Below are positions 44,684-52,556 of a stretch of 52,802 nucleotides of DNA, piece by piece. Origin of the DNA: Lachnospiraceae bacterium (GTDB lineage Bacteria > Bacillota > Clostridia > Lachnospirales > Lachnospiraceae); NCBI GenBank assembly GCA_017439665.1, contig JAFSIS010000054.1:1-52802 (forward strand). The letters run 5' to 3'. The notes under the pieces are model-generated. The model did no database searches. It had not been told where the DNA came from and worked only from the letters and a program-made list of their open reading frames with translations. Each line of letters starts with the position of its first letter. The first letter of the stretch is position 1. The position numbers and the translations under genes are program-made.

Positions 44684-44765
44684 TATAATAAATTTCCGGA
44701 TGCAGAAAGGCTTATATTTTTGTTAAAATTGCCAGTTGTTTTTTTGAGAAAAACCACATTATAAT
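44684..44765 (+). promoter_or_regulatory. Two candidate promoters ahead of the repeat RNA
   Basis: A TATAAT at 44684-44689 has only a weak TTGAGA 15 bases upstream. A second TATAAT at 44760-44765 has TTGTTT (44736-44741) 18 bases upstream. The second would start transcription near 44772, just before the first hairpin of the RNA. Confidence 0.55.
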
Positions 44766-44771
44766 AATATC

Positions 44772-44902
44772 AAACAAAAGAACTTTCACACTTCAAAGAA
44801 GTGTTTTTTGGTCGACGAGGCCATATAAGAGAAAGGATAACTTGACCGACGAGGTCACTTTGGTTCGCCAAAGTAGGGTATGGTTAGCGCCATACCCTTT
44901 TT
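44772..44902 (+). ncRNA. Structured RNA with two GACGA-loop hairpins, upstream of a toxin-like gene
   Basis: The hairpins occur in this order: ACACTTC-AAA-GAAGTGT (44788-44804) followed by Ts; TGGTC-GACGA-GGCCA (44809-44823); TGACC-GACGA-GGTCA (44843-44857); ACTTTGG-TTCG-CCAAAGT (44857-44874); and a terminator. The second and third share the loop GACGA but have different stem bases that still pair, which indicates selection for structure. Their spacing is 34 bases. An RNA with repeated folds, then a terminator, then a MazF-fold gene is the arrangement of a type III antitoxin; a two-hairpin riboswitch is the alternative. Confidence 0.6.
44876..44902 (+). terminator. Terminator between the repeat RNA and the toxin-like gene
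   Basis: GGGTATGG (44876-44883) pairs perfectly with CCATACCC (44890-44897), followed by TTTTT. It is 30 bases before the toxin start and would set the RNA:mRNA ratio. Confidence 0.85.
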
Positions 44903-44932
44903 ACTTATATAGATAAAAGAGGATAGGTGAAT

Positions 44933-45613
44933 ATGGTAGAATATATTAAAGCACAAAATAAGACAAATGAGGCTATCATTAATAGTGTATTTAATGAGGA
45001 TGAACTTCATAGATTTTCAAAAGCTGATTTCCGTTGGGCAGCTAACAAGGGAAAGCATTATCAAACAAAAACAATAAAAAAGGGAGAAATATATCAGTTT
45101 GAATTTGGTAAAAATTTTTCTCCTGAAATGTCATATGAACATAGAGGATTGATTATTGGAGTGAAAAAGAAATTACTTTATGTTCTTCCAATTTTTTCAT
45201 ATGATCCAACAAAATATTCTGATGTCTATCATCCGGAAGATTTTCCAAATTCAAAAAGTGATGTATATTTGTTGAAGAATTGTGAGTTTACTTGTATTAA
45301 GCATGATTCAGTTCTTAAACTCAATGATATCAGGACAGTTAGTATTAACAGGATTTTATATAAACACAGTGGAAAGATTGAACCTGCAACAGATACATAT
45401 AAAAGAATTGAATCTTTAGTACTGAAAAAGTATTTTGCTGAGTTTTATTATGAATATGAAAATGATAAAAAAGTAATTGATTCTTTAAAAGAAGATAATG
45501 CAAAATTGGAAGAAGAAAAAAAGAAGTTTAAAGAAAAGATTGCAATGCTAGAGGATGATAAAAAATATCTTCAAGAAGAAATTGTGAAATTAAAAAATAG
45601 GGCATCTATCTGA
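44933..45613 (+). CDS. PemK/MazF-like toxin with C-terminal coiled coil
   Basis: A 226-residue protein. Residues about 48-165 look like a MazF/PemK beta-barrel: KKGEIYQFEFGKNF at the first strands, HRGLIIGVKKKLLYVLPIF in the place of the usual RPVLVI..vlvvpit strand pair, and DSVLKLNDIRTVSINRIL near the end. Residues about 175-224 form a Lys/Glu coiled coil, which ordinary MazF lacks. AGAGGA with suitable spacing favours ATG 44933 over the GTG six bases earlier. No protein antitoxin gene is adjacent; instead a structured RNA and terminator precede it. The gene is clearly more AT-rich than its neighbours, suggesting transfer. It is probably an endoribonuclease (inference). Confidence 0.7.
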   Translation: MVEYIKAQNKTNEAIINSVFNEDELHRFSKADFRWAANKGKHYQTKTIKKGEIYQFEFGKNFSPEMSYEHRGLIIGVKKKLLYVLPIFSYDPTKYSDVYHPEDFPNSKSDVYLLKNCEFTCIKHDSVLKLNDIRTVSINRILYKHSGKIEPATDTYKRIESLVLKKYFAEFYYEYENDKKVIDSLKEDNAKLEEEKKKFKEKIAMLEDDKKYLQEEIVKLKNRASI

Positions 45614-45634
45614 ATGGGTAGGTGCTTATTTTTT
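45602..45634 (+). terminator. Terminator overlapping the toxin stop
   Basis: GCATCTATC pairs with GGTAGGTGC (with G-U pairs) around TGAATG, then TTATTTTTT. It overlaps the last codons of the toxin. Confidence 0.75.
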
Positions 45635-45704
45635 CTATCCATCCCATAGATGATGCAAAAATGATGCATTCATATGTTAGGCTGTCTAAAAAGGGGGAAG
45701 GTCG

Positions 45705-47300
45705 ATGAAAAAAGGGCTTTTGCAGACAGGCATACTTCTTGCAGCCTTATGTATGTTTCTGGTATGGGCTTCCAAGACAGAAAAGGGAACAGCTGGATTC
45801 ATGGAGAAGAAAGCAGAGATGGTAAACGGGGTAGTTTGGAGGATTACTTCTGGGGAGACCTTAGAACTGCCCTCGGTCCTGTATGAAGTAAGTTCGGACC
45901 GCCTGGACAGCCTTCTGGATAAACAGGGAAAAAGAGAGGCAGCAGCAAAAAACTATGAAGAAATAATCTGGTCTGACTATCAGTTTGGACAGACATATGG
46001 TGGAAAGATGTCTGTGTTGTATCAGGATAATGAGCCGTTTTCGTTTATCATGGAAGTCGGGGAAACAGAAAACGTGATAAAAACTTCACAAAAATATGAA
46101 TACAGAAGGCTGGAGGATGGAAGTCTGTGGTTTTGTGTATGGGACAGTGAAGACAGGAAGGTAGATCTGCCGGATTATCTGGTAAATGAGGCGGTACTGA
46201 AATATTATGTTCCGCAGGAAACTGAAGAAGAGGAAGGGGAGAGCACATCCTGGGAAGGGAAAAAACGGGAGTTCTGGTTGACACGGGGAGAACTTTACGA
46301 GGTGGACTACCTGGATCATCGGTTGATTTTGCTGACTGATGAACGGGAGATCTTAATAGCTAACTTTTTACAGGAGCAAGAAAAGCGGCTGAGCTATGCC
46401 GTCCTGGTAGATGAGTATGCCTGGGAAGCAGTAGAGGAGCTTATTCCCACCGGTTACAGCCCCCTTGGGGGAAGGGAGGACCTTGCCGTAAGTGATCTGA
46501 ATCAGGATGGAAAAATGGATTATGTACTGGCTCTGTATCCCAATGACTATTCAAAGGAAAAACGGTACGATGGCTTTAGCCCCTATGAAAAAACACCGGA
46601 ATATTATGCGGCAGAGTTCTGGCTGATCCAGTCCGGGCCAAAGGGGTACGAGCCAATCCGGTTGACCGATACGGTTGAATATATGGGAGACGCCCTAACC
46701 CTTTTGGAAATTGATTTTGTAGAGGATGGTATTCTCCAGCTTTATTATTTTGTGGGACGTTCTCCCTGGACGACGGCTATGCATCAGTTTCAGTATAACG
46801 GGCAGGATGGGTTCGACTTCTATCGGAGTGTCTACCGCGAGATGACGGATTCGATGCTGGTCAATGACAGGGAAACATTGGGACAAATGAGTATGTACGA
46901 TTTTTTTCACGGCATGTATACAAGAATTCCTGTATCTAAAAGGGGAGATATGAATTTTGCCATCGATCAGGAAACGGGAAACCGAATAGAGGTCACAGAA
47001 ATACTGGATATGGATGAATTTCTGGAAATCGTTGAAGAGTGGGCAAAAGAGGAGGGGATGACCTATCTGAAAAAAAAGAAGCTGGAACATTGCATCCGGC
47101 TTTGCTGGGAGAAGCCGGGTGCCTATGGATATTATCACTCTGAGAAGGGGGTTATGCTAAGTCTTCAGCTTTGGGAGAAGGGCTTAACTATTCAGGCTGA
47201 TTATGGTGAGAATCAGGAGGTAGGAGGCCTCATCGACATGGAGTATTTTTTCCACACTGGGCTCTGGCAGTATATGCAGCCGGACTATGATGGGATATAG
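45705..47300 (+). CDS. Secreted or membrane-anchored protein of unknown function (first of three)
   Basis: I do not recognise the family. The 531-residue protein has an N-terminal hydrophobic segment (about residues 4-22) without a clear lipobox, then an extracytoplasmic body rich in Glu and aromatics. An EF-hand/FG-GAP-like calcium motif is seen in AVSDLNQDGKMDYVLALYP (about residues 263-281). GGGGGAAGG precedes the ATG. It lies directly after the toxin island and is followed 86 bases later by a similarly built protein. Possible roles are carbohydrate or wall binding, or surface sensing; none is proven. Confidence 0.7.
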   Translation: MKKGLLQTGILLAALCMFLVWASKTEKGTAGFMEKKAEMVNGVVWRITSGETLELPSVLYEVSSDRLDSLLDKQGKREAAAKNYEEIIWSDYQFGQTYGGKMSVLYQDNEPFSFIMEVGETENVIKTSQKYEYRRLEDGSLWFCVWDSEDRKVDLPDYLVNEAVLKYYVPQETEEEEGESTSWEGKKREFWLTRGELYEVDYLDHRLILLTDEREILIANFLQEQEKRLSYAVLVDEYAWEAVEELIPTGYSPLGGREDLAVSDLNQDGKMDYVLALYPNDYSKEKRYDGFSPYEKTPEYYAAEFWLIQSGPKGYEPIRLTDTVEYMGDALTLLEIDFVEDGILQLYYFVGRSPWTTAMHQFQYNGQDGFDFYRSVYREMTDSMLVNDRETLGQMSMYDFFHGMYTRIPVSKRGDMNFAIDQETGNRIEVTEILDMDEFLEIVEEWAKEEGMTYLKKKKLEHCIRLCWEKPGAYGYYHSEKGVMLSLQLWEKGLTIQADYGENQEVGGLIDMEYFFHTGLWQYMQPDYDGI

Positions 47301-47386
47301 AGATACAGATAAAATAAAGGTAATAGTAAAGGCAGTGAACTCTTACGAATAAAGAAAAAAATGAATCTGCTGAAAGGAAGATAAAA

Positions 47387-49312
47387 ATGAGGAAAAGATT
47401 GATCAGTACAGGTCTTTTGTTGCTTCTGTTGTTTCTTCTGCTGGAGTACAGCTCTGTTTCTACCGGGAAGGAGGAAAGAGGGGACCGGGAAACGAAAGAA
47501 AGCCAGGAAGTGGAAGTAGAAGAAAAAGATGGTTCTGTCGGGAAAGCTGATGAAGAGAAAAAAGGAGCTTATGAACAGGAAACAATCCAGGAAATAGTAG
47601 AAAAGAACAGCCCGGAGAAGAAAGAGGATACCAAAGCCCACTATCCGGAAACCTCCAAAGAGGCGTTTTTGGAACTGGTGGAGACAGAAACGGGTGAACC
47701 CATCTGCGACATCTTTTACGAGGATTTTGAGGGAAATGGAGAATACTCTGCTTTTATTTTTACAGGAGAAAAGAAGGAAGAGGGAAGTGATATCGAATTT
47801 ACAGGAAACCTCTGGTATGCCTGTAGGGAAGGGATTATGCTGGTAGAAGAAGGGATAGAGACGAGTATATACAATCCCACAGTGCTGACCTGGGGAAAGG
47901 AAAAGCATCTGCTTCTGGTAAGGGCGGTGGACTATACAGAATCCCTTTTCTGGAGGGTGGAGAAAAGCTATCCCTTACTGATCGAAAGCTTGGGAGCTTA
48001 CTGCTATTCGAGTGGGGAGGAGCTGGTTGCGGTATATTCGTTTAGAAGCATGTCCGTAGGAGGAAGAATATGGCAGGATTATTATCTCTACTGGGATGAG
48101 CAGGAACAATGCTATCAGGAATACTCAGGGAAACAGATTTCGGAAACAGAATTTTTGGCCTATGAGAATGCCTGGCAGCTTCAGGAGGAAATCGAGCAGG
48201 TATTGCTGGCAGGATATAAGGAGAGAATGCCTGAATCCATAAGGCACGAATACATACACCGGGAGAATGGTGTGGTAAATATCCAGTTTTATTTTGAATG
48301 GGAGGAAGATACTGACTATTACTATGCTATTTTACGTGAGGATGGAAAAGATGGGCTGAAAATGGATGAAAATTATTCACCCGATATGTATCAGGAGCAG
48401 GGCTTTATCCAGGAGGAGGGGGCAGAACTCCTTAGGCTTCAGAAAAGGCCAAAGAAGGAGGAGCAGGAAGGAACTGACAGTGAAAATAAGCTGGTCATGG
48501 TCAAGGAGGATGACAGCTGCCAGATAAAAGTGGAAAAGCAACAGGCAGATGCCCGGAAGAATGAAACAAAGGAATGGGAAGATGGGTATTTATCTGCCTA
48601 TGAGGATTACATCTTAAACCAGGATCAGGATCCCGGAGAGGAGTTTCCCATCAAGGGTTACTGTCTTGTTGATCTGAATTTTGACTTGGTACCGGAGCTG
48701 GGAGTATATCATGATTCCATGGGCTCTATGGGAGCCTGGTTTGCCTATTATGGTTTTGATGGGAAGGAGGTTGTCCCCCTTTTTCAGACCTCTGTCTATA
48801 CGCAGATACTGGCTGATCCGGGAGAACAGGAGGTTTTTTTGTTTCGGGAAATGTATCTTCTTTCGGGAAATGATAATGGGTTGATCGGATATGTCAGCAG
48901 GCTTAAACAGGAAAATGGCATGATTACCTATGCTCCCATATTGTCCCTCAGCGTGGATGAAGGAAGGGTGATCGAAGCATGGAATAAAGGGAAAGAGCTT
49001 CCTGATTATTCAACGGAGGATGAATATCTGGCGGATGAAACCATGAATAAATATATTTTTACAGAATATTGGGATCAGGATGGATGGCAGGAGATAAGCC
49101 TGGCAGAATACCTGGAGCGAAAGCGGGAGTTGATTCCTGATGAAAATAAGCTGGTGGATTTAACAGAAGGAGAGGCCTGTCTTCTGGCAAAGGAGCAGGA
49201 AGATGATGAAGATAAGCTGTATAGTTGGGAAAACTGGATTCCTGAGGAAGAAAAGATTCATCGGCTTTTTGAAGAATGGCAGAAAAAACAGGAAAAGACT
49301 GCCCATAATTAA
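47387..49312 (+). CDS. Secreted or membrane-anchored protein of unknown function (second of three)
   Basis: A 641-residue protein with an N-terminal membrane segment (RLISTGLLLLLLFLLLEY), an acidic low-complexity spacer (about 25-75), and a large extracytoplasmic part. A degenerate version of the calcium-like motif found in its neighbours occurs as CLVDLNFDLVPELGVYH (about residues 426-442). The C-terminus is Glu/Lys-rich. AAAGGAAG precedes the ATG. Architecture and composition resemble the proteins at 45705 and 50204, which suggests an expanded family made by duplication, but sequence identity between them is low by eye. Confidence 0.68.
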   Translation: MRKRLISTGLLLLLLFLLLEYSSVSTGKEERGDRETKESQEVEVEEKDGSVGKADEEKKGAYEQETIQEIVEKNSPEKKEDTKAHYPETSKEAFLELVETETGEPICDIFYEDFEGNGEYSAFIFTGEKKEEGSDIEFTGNLWYACREGIMLVEEGIETSIYNPTVLTWGKEKHLLLVRAVDYTESLFWRVEKSYPLLIESLGAYCYSSGEELVAVYSFRSMSVGGRIWQDYYLYWDEQEQCYQEYSGKQISETEFLAYENAWQLQEEIEQVLLAGYKERMPESIRHEYIHRENGVVNIQFYFEWEEDTDYYYAILREDGKDGLKMDENYSPDMYQEQGFIQEEGAELLRLQKRPKKEEQEGTDSENKLVMVKEDDSCQIKVEKQQADARKNETKEWEDGYLSAYEDYILNQDQDPGEEFPIKGYCLVDLNFDLVPELGVYHDSMGSMGAWFAYYGFDGKEVVPLFQTSVYTQILADPGEQEVFLFREMYLLSGNDNGLIGYVSRLKQENGMITYAPILSLSVDEGRVIEAWNKGKELPDYSTEDEYLADETMNKYIFTEYWDQDGWQEISLAEYLERKRELIPDENKLVDLTEGEACLLAKEQEDDEDKLYSWENWIPEEEKIHRLFEEWQKKQEKTAHN

Positions 49313-49378
49313 TGAAAACAGTCTTTCGTAGGCAGATTTTCCATAGCTGCCTGTATCAATTTTCAGGGCTCTGAATGA

Positions 49379-49984
49379 TTAAAAAAACAGATCATAGACC
49401 ATCTGCCCAATATACAAAAATGTCTCCCGAAGAAGGAAAGGAAGCTGGGTTTTCAGACTTTTATACATGGTAGTGGGAGTAGGCCAGGAAGAAAAAAGGA
49501 GGTTCTTTTCACCCTGCTGTGCCAGATACATAGATCGCTTCATATGCAGGGGATCGCTGACGATAATGGCACTGGAGTAACCCTCCTCTTCCATAATCAC
49601 TTTGGCATTGTCCAGATTTTCCATGGTAATGGTGGATTCCTCTTCTAAAAGAATATCCTTTTCGGGAATGTCCTGACTGAGGGCATACTGCATGGCCATA
49701 TGGGCATCGGAATGGTTATTTCCACTGGCAGTACCACCGGTCAACAAAAGCTTTTTCACATAGCCGTTTTCGTAAAGCCAGATGCCATGATTGATCCGCT
49801 CCCGGAAAACAGGGGAAACTTCACTATCGGAAGCAGCTGCTCCTAAGATAATGGCAATATCTGCTTTCTGTCTGTCCTGTTTCATGCCATATCTCCAGAT
49901 ACTGAGGGCAGTGTAAATCAGGCAAAATAGAAGAGTAAGGAAAAAAAGGCCAAGGAAGCGTTTGATGCCGGATTTTTTTAACAT
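49379..49984 (-). CDS. YdcF/SanA-like DUF218 membrane protein
   Basis: A 201-residue protein with one N-terminal membrane helix (about 8-30) and a DUF218 domain: ADIAIILGAAASDSEVSPVFRERINHGIWLY, KLLLTGGTASGNNHSDA, and SSAIIVSDPLHMKRSMYLAQ. The family is linked to envelope integrity and vancomycin sensitivity (SanA); the enzymatic role is not established. It is the only minus-strand gene in this part, set between the second and third secreted unknown proteins. The ribosome binding site is GGAGAATGATTT before the ATG. Confidence 0.88.
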   Translation of the reverse strand: MLKKSGIKRFLGLFFLTLLFCLIYTALSIWRYGMKQDRQKADIAIILGAAASDSEVSPVFRERINHGIWLYENGYVKKLLLTGGTASGNNHSDAHMAMQYALSQDIPEKDILLEEESTITMENLDNAKVIMEEEGYSSAIIVSDPLHMKRSMYLAQQGEKNLLFSSWPTPTTMYKSLKTQLPFLLRETFLYIGQMVYDLFF

Positions 49985-50203
49985 AAATCATTCTCCAAAA
50001 GATACCATCCCTTGTCAGGGGACGGTAAAATCGTCTTGCAGGTACAGGTCTAATTGTAGGAAAAAAAGAGCTTTCTGTAAAGGGAAAAGGGAGAAAATCC
50101 TGTGTGAATGGTTGGAGTTATTTAGGGAAACGCTGTTCAAAGCGTTTTGCGAATGGTCAAAGGATGTATTGTCAGGTTAGGGGAGTCAAAAGGAGGAATA
50201 GAG
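49985..50203. other. Divergent promoter region between ydcF and the third secreted protein
   Basis: No gene is seen. A hairpin AAACGCT-GTTCA-AAGCGTTTT lies at about 50129-50148. A minus-strand TACAAT at about 50053 could serve ydcF. AGGAGG at 50191-50196 belongs to the next gene. Confidence 0.4.
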
Positions 50204-51673
50204 TTGAGGAAAAGAATTATACAGGCAGCCCTGCTTTTTGCAATATTGTGCTTTTGTCTGAACCACGGGAGAAAAAAAGAGACAGAGTATGGTTTGGAAA
50301 GAAGTATGGCAGAAAGCGAAAAACGTATAGATATTGTTGAGAAAGCAATGCTATTTGATCTTATGGAGAATGGAAAGCCAGGAAATAATGATGAACAGGC
50401 GACAGATCCTTCCCAGGAAGGTATACTGGATTATTCCGGGTCTACAGAAGCCTTCTGGCTGGATTATGAAAAGCTGACAGCTTATCAGAGTGGGCGTAAG
50501 GTCACTGATGCAACCAGCAAGGATATTCTCCCGCCAGAAGTGGTAGAGCTTTTGAAGGAGGAAGCCATCCAGGGAATGAAGCTGCAGGATACAGAAGAGG
50601 ACTTTTGGGAAAATTACAAGGCAGAAGATAAGAGGATATCCTATCAGGAGATGCTTACCTGGTTAGGGATATCTGAGGAAGAAGCAGATGAAGCATATTG
50701 GGATGAAAATTGTGTTGCAGCCTGTCTGTTGGATGCAGATGGAGATGGAGAAAAGGAGCTCTTGATGTGTATCAGCAGTGATGGGAGCTTGAGATATGAG
50801 GAGATCTGTCTATGGGAAAAGGAAGGAGGAATAGCGGTTCGTACCGACTATGCAGATTATCTGACACCGGGGAATGATATACCGGTGTATATTCAGGGGA
50901 GATTTTATCTGATCAGAGGCAGCAGTGATTTTAACACCCGGGAAACTACAGGCAGTGACATCTATACCTTTGAAACAGGAGGAAAGCTGAAAAAATATTA
51001 TTTTCAATTTACCAATCCCGGACAGGAGAAGGATTGGATTCAAACCTATGTAAATCCGGAAGCAGACAGTGAACTGATCCGGCAGATGGAAGGCTATCTG
51101 AAGGGAATAAGAAATGAGCTGGAAGAAAGTGTATACCCGGAAGGATACAGGATTTTTTCGGGAGAGGCAGAAGAAAAAGTAAGAAAGTGGGAAGAGGATT
51201 CACCCTTGAATGCCCTTTTTTCAAAGCTGTTTTCTTCTGTTGTCAGTCAGTGGAGTATAGAAAACTGCTACCGGGTGGACTTTGATAATGATGGAGCTGA
51301 GGAATATATAAGAAAATCGATATGGTATCCCAGCAGCTATTCCTCGTCCATGGGACTTGGGTTTGTAGGAATCCTGAAAAACGGTCAGACTGGATTTCAG
51401 GAATATGAGCTGAATCTGCCTGAAAATTTCGAGAAGAATTTTTATAACAAATATGGTGTCTGGGTACAGCAAAGAGCCGTTCAGCTATGGTTTGAAGCCT
51501 TTGATGGAAAGGTATACACTTTCGATCTGAGAAGACTGGACTTTGAGGGGGATCATATTCTGGATATCAGTCTGATCGAAGGAGAGGAGCTGATACCGAT
51601 TCTGCAGTATGTGTTGATCGATCAGAAGGAGTTTGGGCTTTTTGAGATAGAGATTGAAAGAGGGAGGCGGTAG
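50204..51673 (+). CDS. Secreted or membrane-anchored protein of unknown function (third of three)
   Basis: A 489-residue protein. AGGAGG (50191-50196) with a 7-base spacer selects TTG at 50204, giving MRKRIIQAALLFAILCFCLN, a clean signal anchor; the in-frame ATG at 50147 would bury it. Two calcium-loop-like motifs are visible: LLDADGDGEKELLMC in the first half and RVDFDNDGAEEYIRK in the second, as in FG-GAP/VCBS-type repeats. The body is acidic. It resembles the two earlier proteins in layout; the function is unknown. Confidence 0.7.
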   Translation: MRKRIIQAALLFAILCFCLNHGRKKETEYGLERSMAESEKRIDIVEKAMLFDLMENGKPGNNDEQATDPSQEGILDYSGSTEAFWLDYEKLTAYQSGRKVTDATSKDILPPEVVELLKEEAIQGMKLQDTEEDFWENYKAEDKRISYQEMLTWLGISEEEADEAYWDENCVAACLLDADGDGEKELLMCISSDGSLRYEEICLWEKEGGIAVRTDYADYLTPGNDIPVYIQGRFYLIRGSSDFNTRETTGSDIYTFETGGKLKKYYFQFTNPGQEKDWIQTYVNPEADSELIRQMEGYLKGIRNELEESVYPEGYRIFSGEAEEKVRKWEEDSPLNALFSKLFSSVVSQWSIENCYRVDFDNDGAEEYIRKSIWYPSSYSSSMGLGFVGILKNGQTGFQEYELNLPENFEKNFYNKYGVWVQQRAVQLWFEAFDGKVYTFDLRRLDFEGDHILDISLIEGEELIPILQYVLIDQKEFGLFEIEIERGRR

Positions 51674-51910
51674 ATAATGGGAAATTCCAAGGTATTATGA
51701 AGGTAGAAGTACATAGAGCTGCTGTCAAAGAGACATATGGTAATAGTAAAAAGCACTACAAAGAGGGAAAAACACCAAAGAATACATTATATGTTAGACG
51801 TGAAAATTGCGTTTGTGGATAAGTTGGTAAATATTGATAGCGGAAATAAATATATTATGACGGGAACAGAAGAATAAATAATAAATCTGAGCATATAATA
51901 ATATAACTAC
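51674..51910 (+). other. AT-rich stretch with decayed short frames
   Basis: A 41-codon frame (51697-51822) and an overlapping 28-codon frame (51791-51877, starting MLDVKIAFVDKLVNID) are open but lack good ribosome binding sites, and I do not recognise them. They may be remnants of one frameshifted gene at the border of a mobile region. Confidence 0.3.
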
Positions 51911-51959
51911 TTGACGTACAGAAAACTGTACATTACAATAAGAGTACAGAAAACCGTAC
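51911..51959 (+). promoter_or_regulatory. yefM-yoeB promoter with two palindromic operators
   Basis: TTGACG (51911-51916) and TACAAT (51934-51939) have a 17-base spacer. GTACAG-AAAA-CTGTAC (51916-51931) fills the spacer; GTACAG-AAAA-CCGTAC (51944-51959) lies just downstream of the -10. They are spaced 28 bases apart, so both face the same side less one part-turn. This is a typical autorepression layout for an antitoxin-toxin complex. Confidence 0.85.
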
Positions 51960-51981
51960 GTTTTATATGGAGGGTGATTAT

Positions 51982-52248
51982 ATGTTGGCTGTAAACTACA
52001 CAAATCTTCGTGATAATATGAAGGCTTATATGGATAGGGTTACAGATGACTACGAAACCATGATTGTCACACGCAAAGACAATAAGAATGTGGTTATGTT
52101 GTCTGAGGAATCCTATAACAACCTTATGGAAAATGCTTATATTATGGGCAATAAAGCAAACTATGACTGGTTAATGGAATCCAAGGCACAGTTAGAAAGA
52201 GGAAGTATTTCTGTGCAAAATCTTGTTGAGGCAGGTGCGGATGAATAA
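51982..52248 (+). CDS. yefM: YefM-like antitoxin (Phd/YefM family)
   Basis: An 88-residue antitoxin that neutralises the YoeB-type RNase and represses the operon. The N-terminal DNA-binding fold starts MLAVNYTNLRDNMKAYMDRVTDDYETMIVTRKD and includes VVMLSEESYNNLMENAYIM; the C-terminal tail (SKAQLERGSISVQNLVEAG) would wrap the toxin. The ribosome binding site GGAGGG lies before ATG 51982, which is better than an in-frame ATG at 51967. The stop overlaps the toxin start by 8 bases. Confidence 0.94.
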   Translation: MLAVNYTNLRDNMKAYMDRVTDDYETMIVTRKDNKNVVMLSEESYNNLMENAYIMGNKANYDWLMESKAQLERGSISVQNLVEAGADE

Positions 52249-52504
52249 AGTATTTACTGACAACGGATGGAAGGACTATGTTTATTGGCAAACGGAAGAC
52301 AGAAAGATCTTAAAGAAAATAAACAGTCTGATTGAAGATATATGTCGTAATGGCAATGTAGGTATTGGAAAGCCTGAACCATTAACCGGAAATTTGGCTG
52401 GATTTTGGAGTAGACGTATTAATGACAAGGAGAGGTTGATATATAAGATTGATGAAAACAATGTGTATATATTAGCTTGCAGATATCATTATAGTGACAC
52501 ATAA
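52241..52504 (+). CDS. yoeB: YoeB-like toxin (Txe/YoeB family mRNA endonuclease)
   Basis: An 87-residue ribosome-dependent mRNase. The family core is visible as KPEPLTGNLAGFWSRRINDKERLIYKI (catalytic Glu and Arg region) and ends ILACRYHYSDT with the catalytic His-Tyr pair. The start ATG 52241 overlaps the antitoxin stop (coupled translation). A terminator follows immediately. Confidence 0.95.
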   Translation: MNKVFTDNGWKDYVYWQTEDRKILKKINSLIEDICRNGNVGIGKPEPLTGNLAGFWSRRINDKERLIYKIDENNVYILACRYHYSDT

Positions 52505-52510
52505 AGCAAT

Positions 52511-52556
52511 GAAGCACCAACGGATGATTTTTAGTATCATCTGAATGGTGCTTTTT
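52511..52556 (+). terminator. Terminator of yefM-yoeB
   Basis: AAGCACC pairs with GGTGCTT, with an inner GATGAT/ATCATC, followed by TTTTT. Confidence 0.8.

Noticed and set aside
44788..44809. The ACACTTC hairpin with Ts as a simple terminator of the upstream gene
   Set aside because: The upstream gene already has a strong terminator at 44563-44595, and this hairpin starts right after a promoter, so it is more likely part of the structured RNA.
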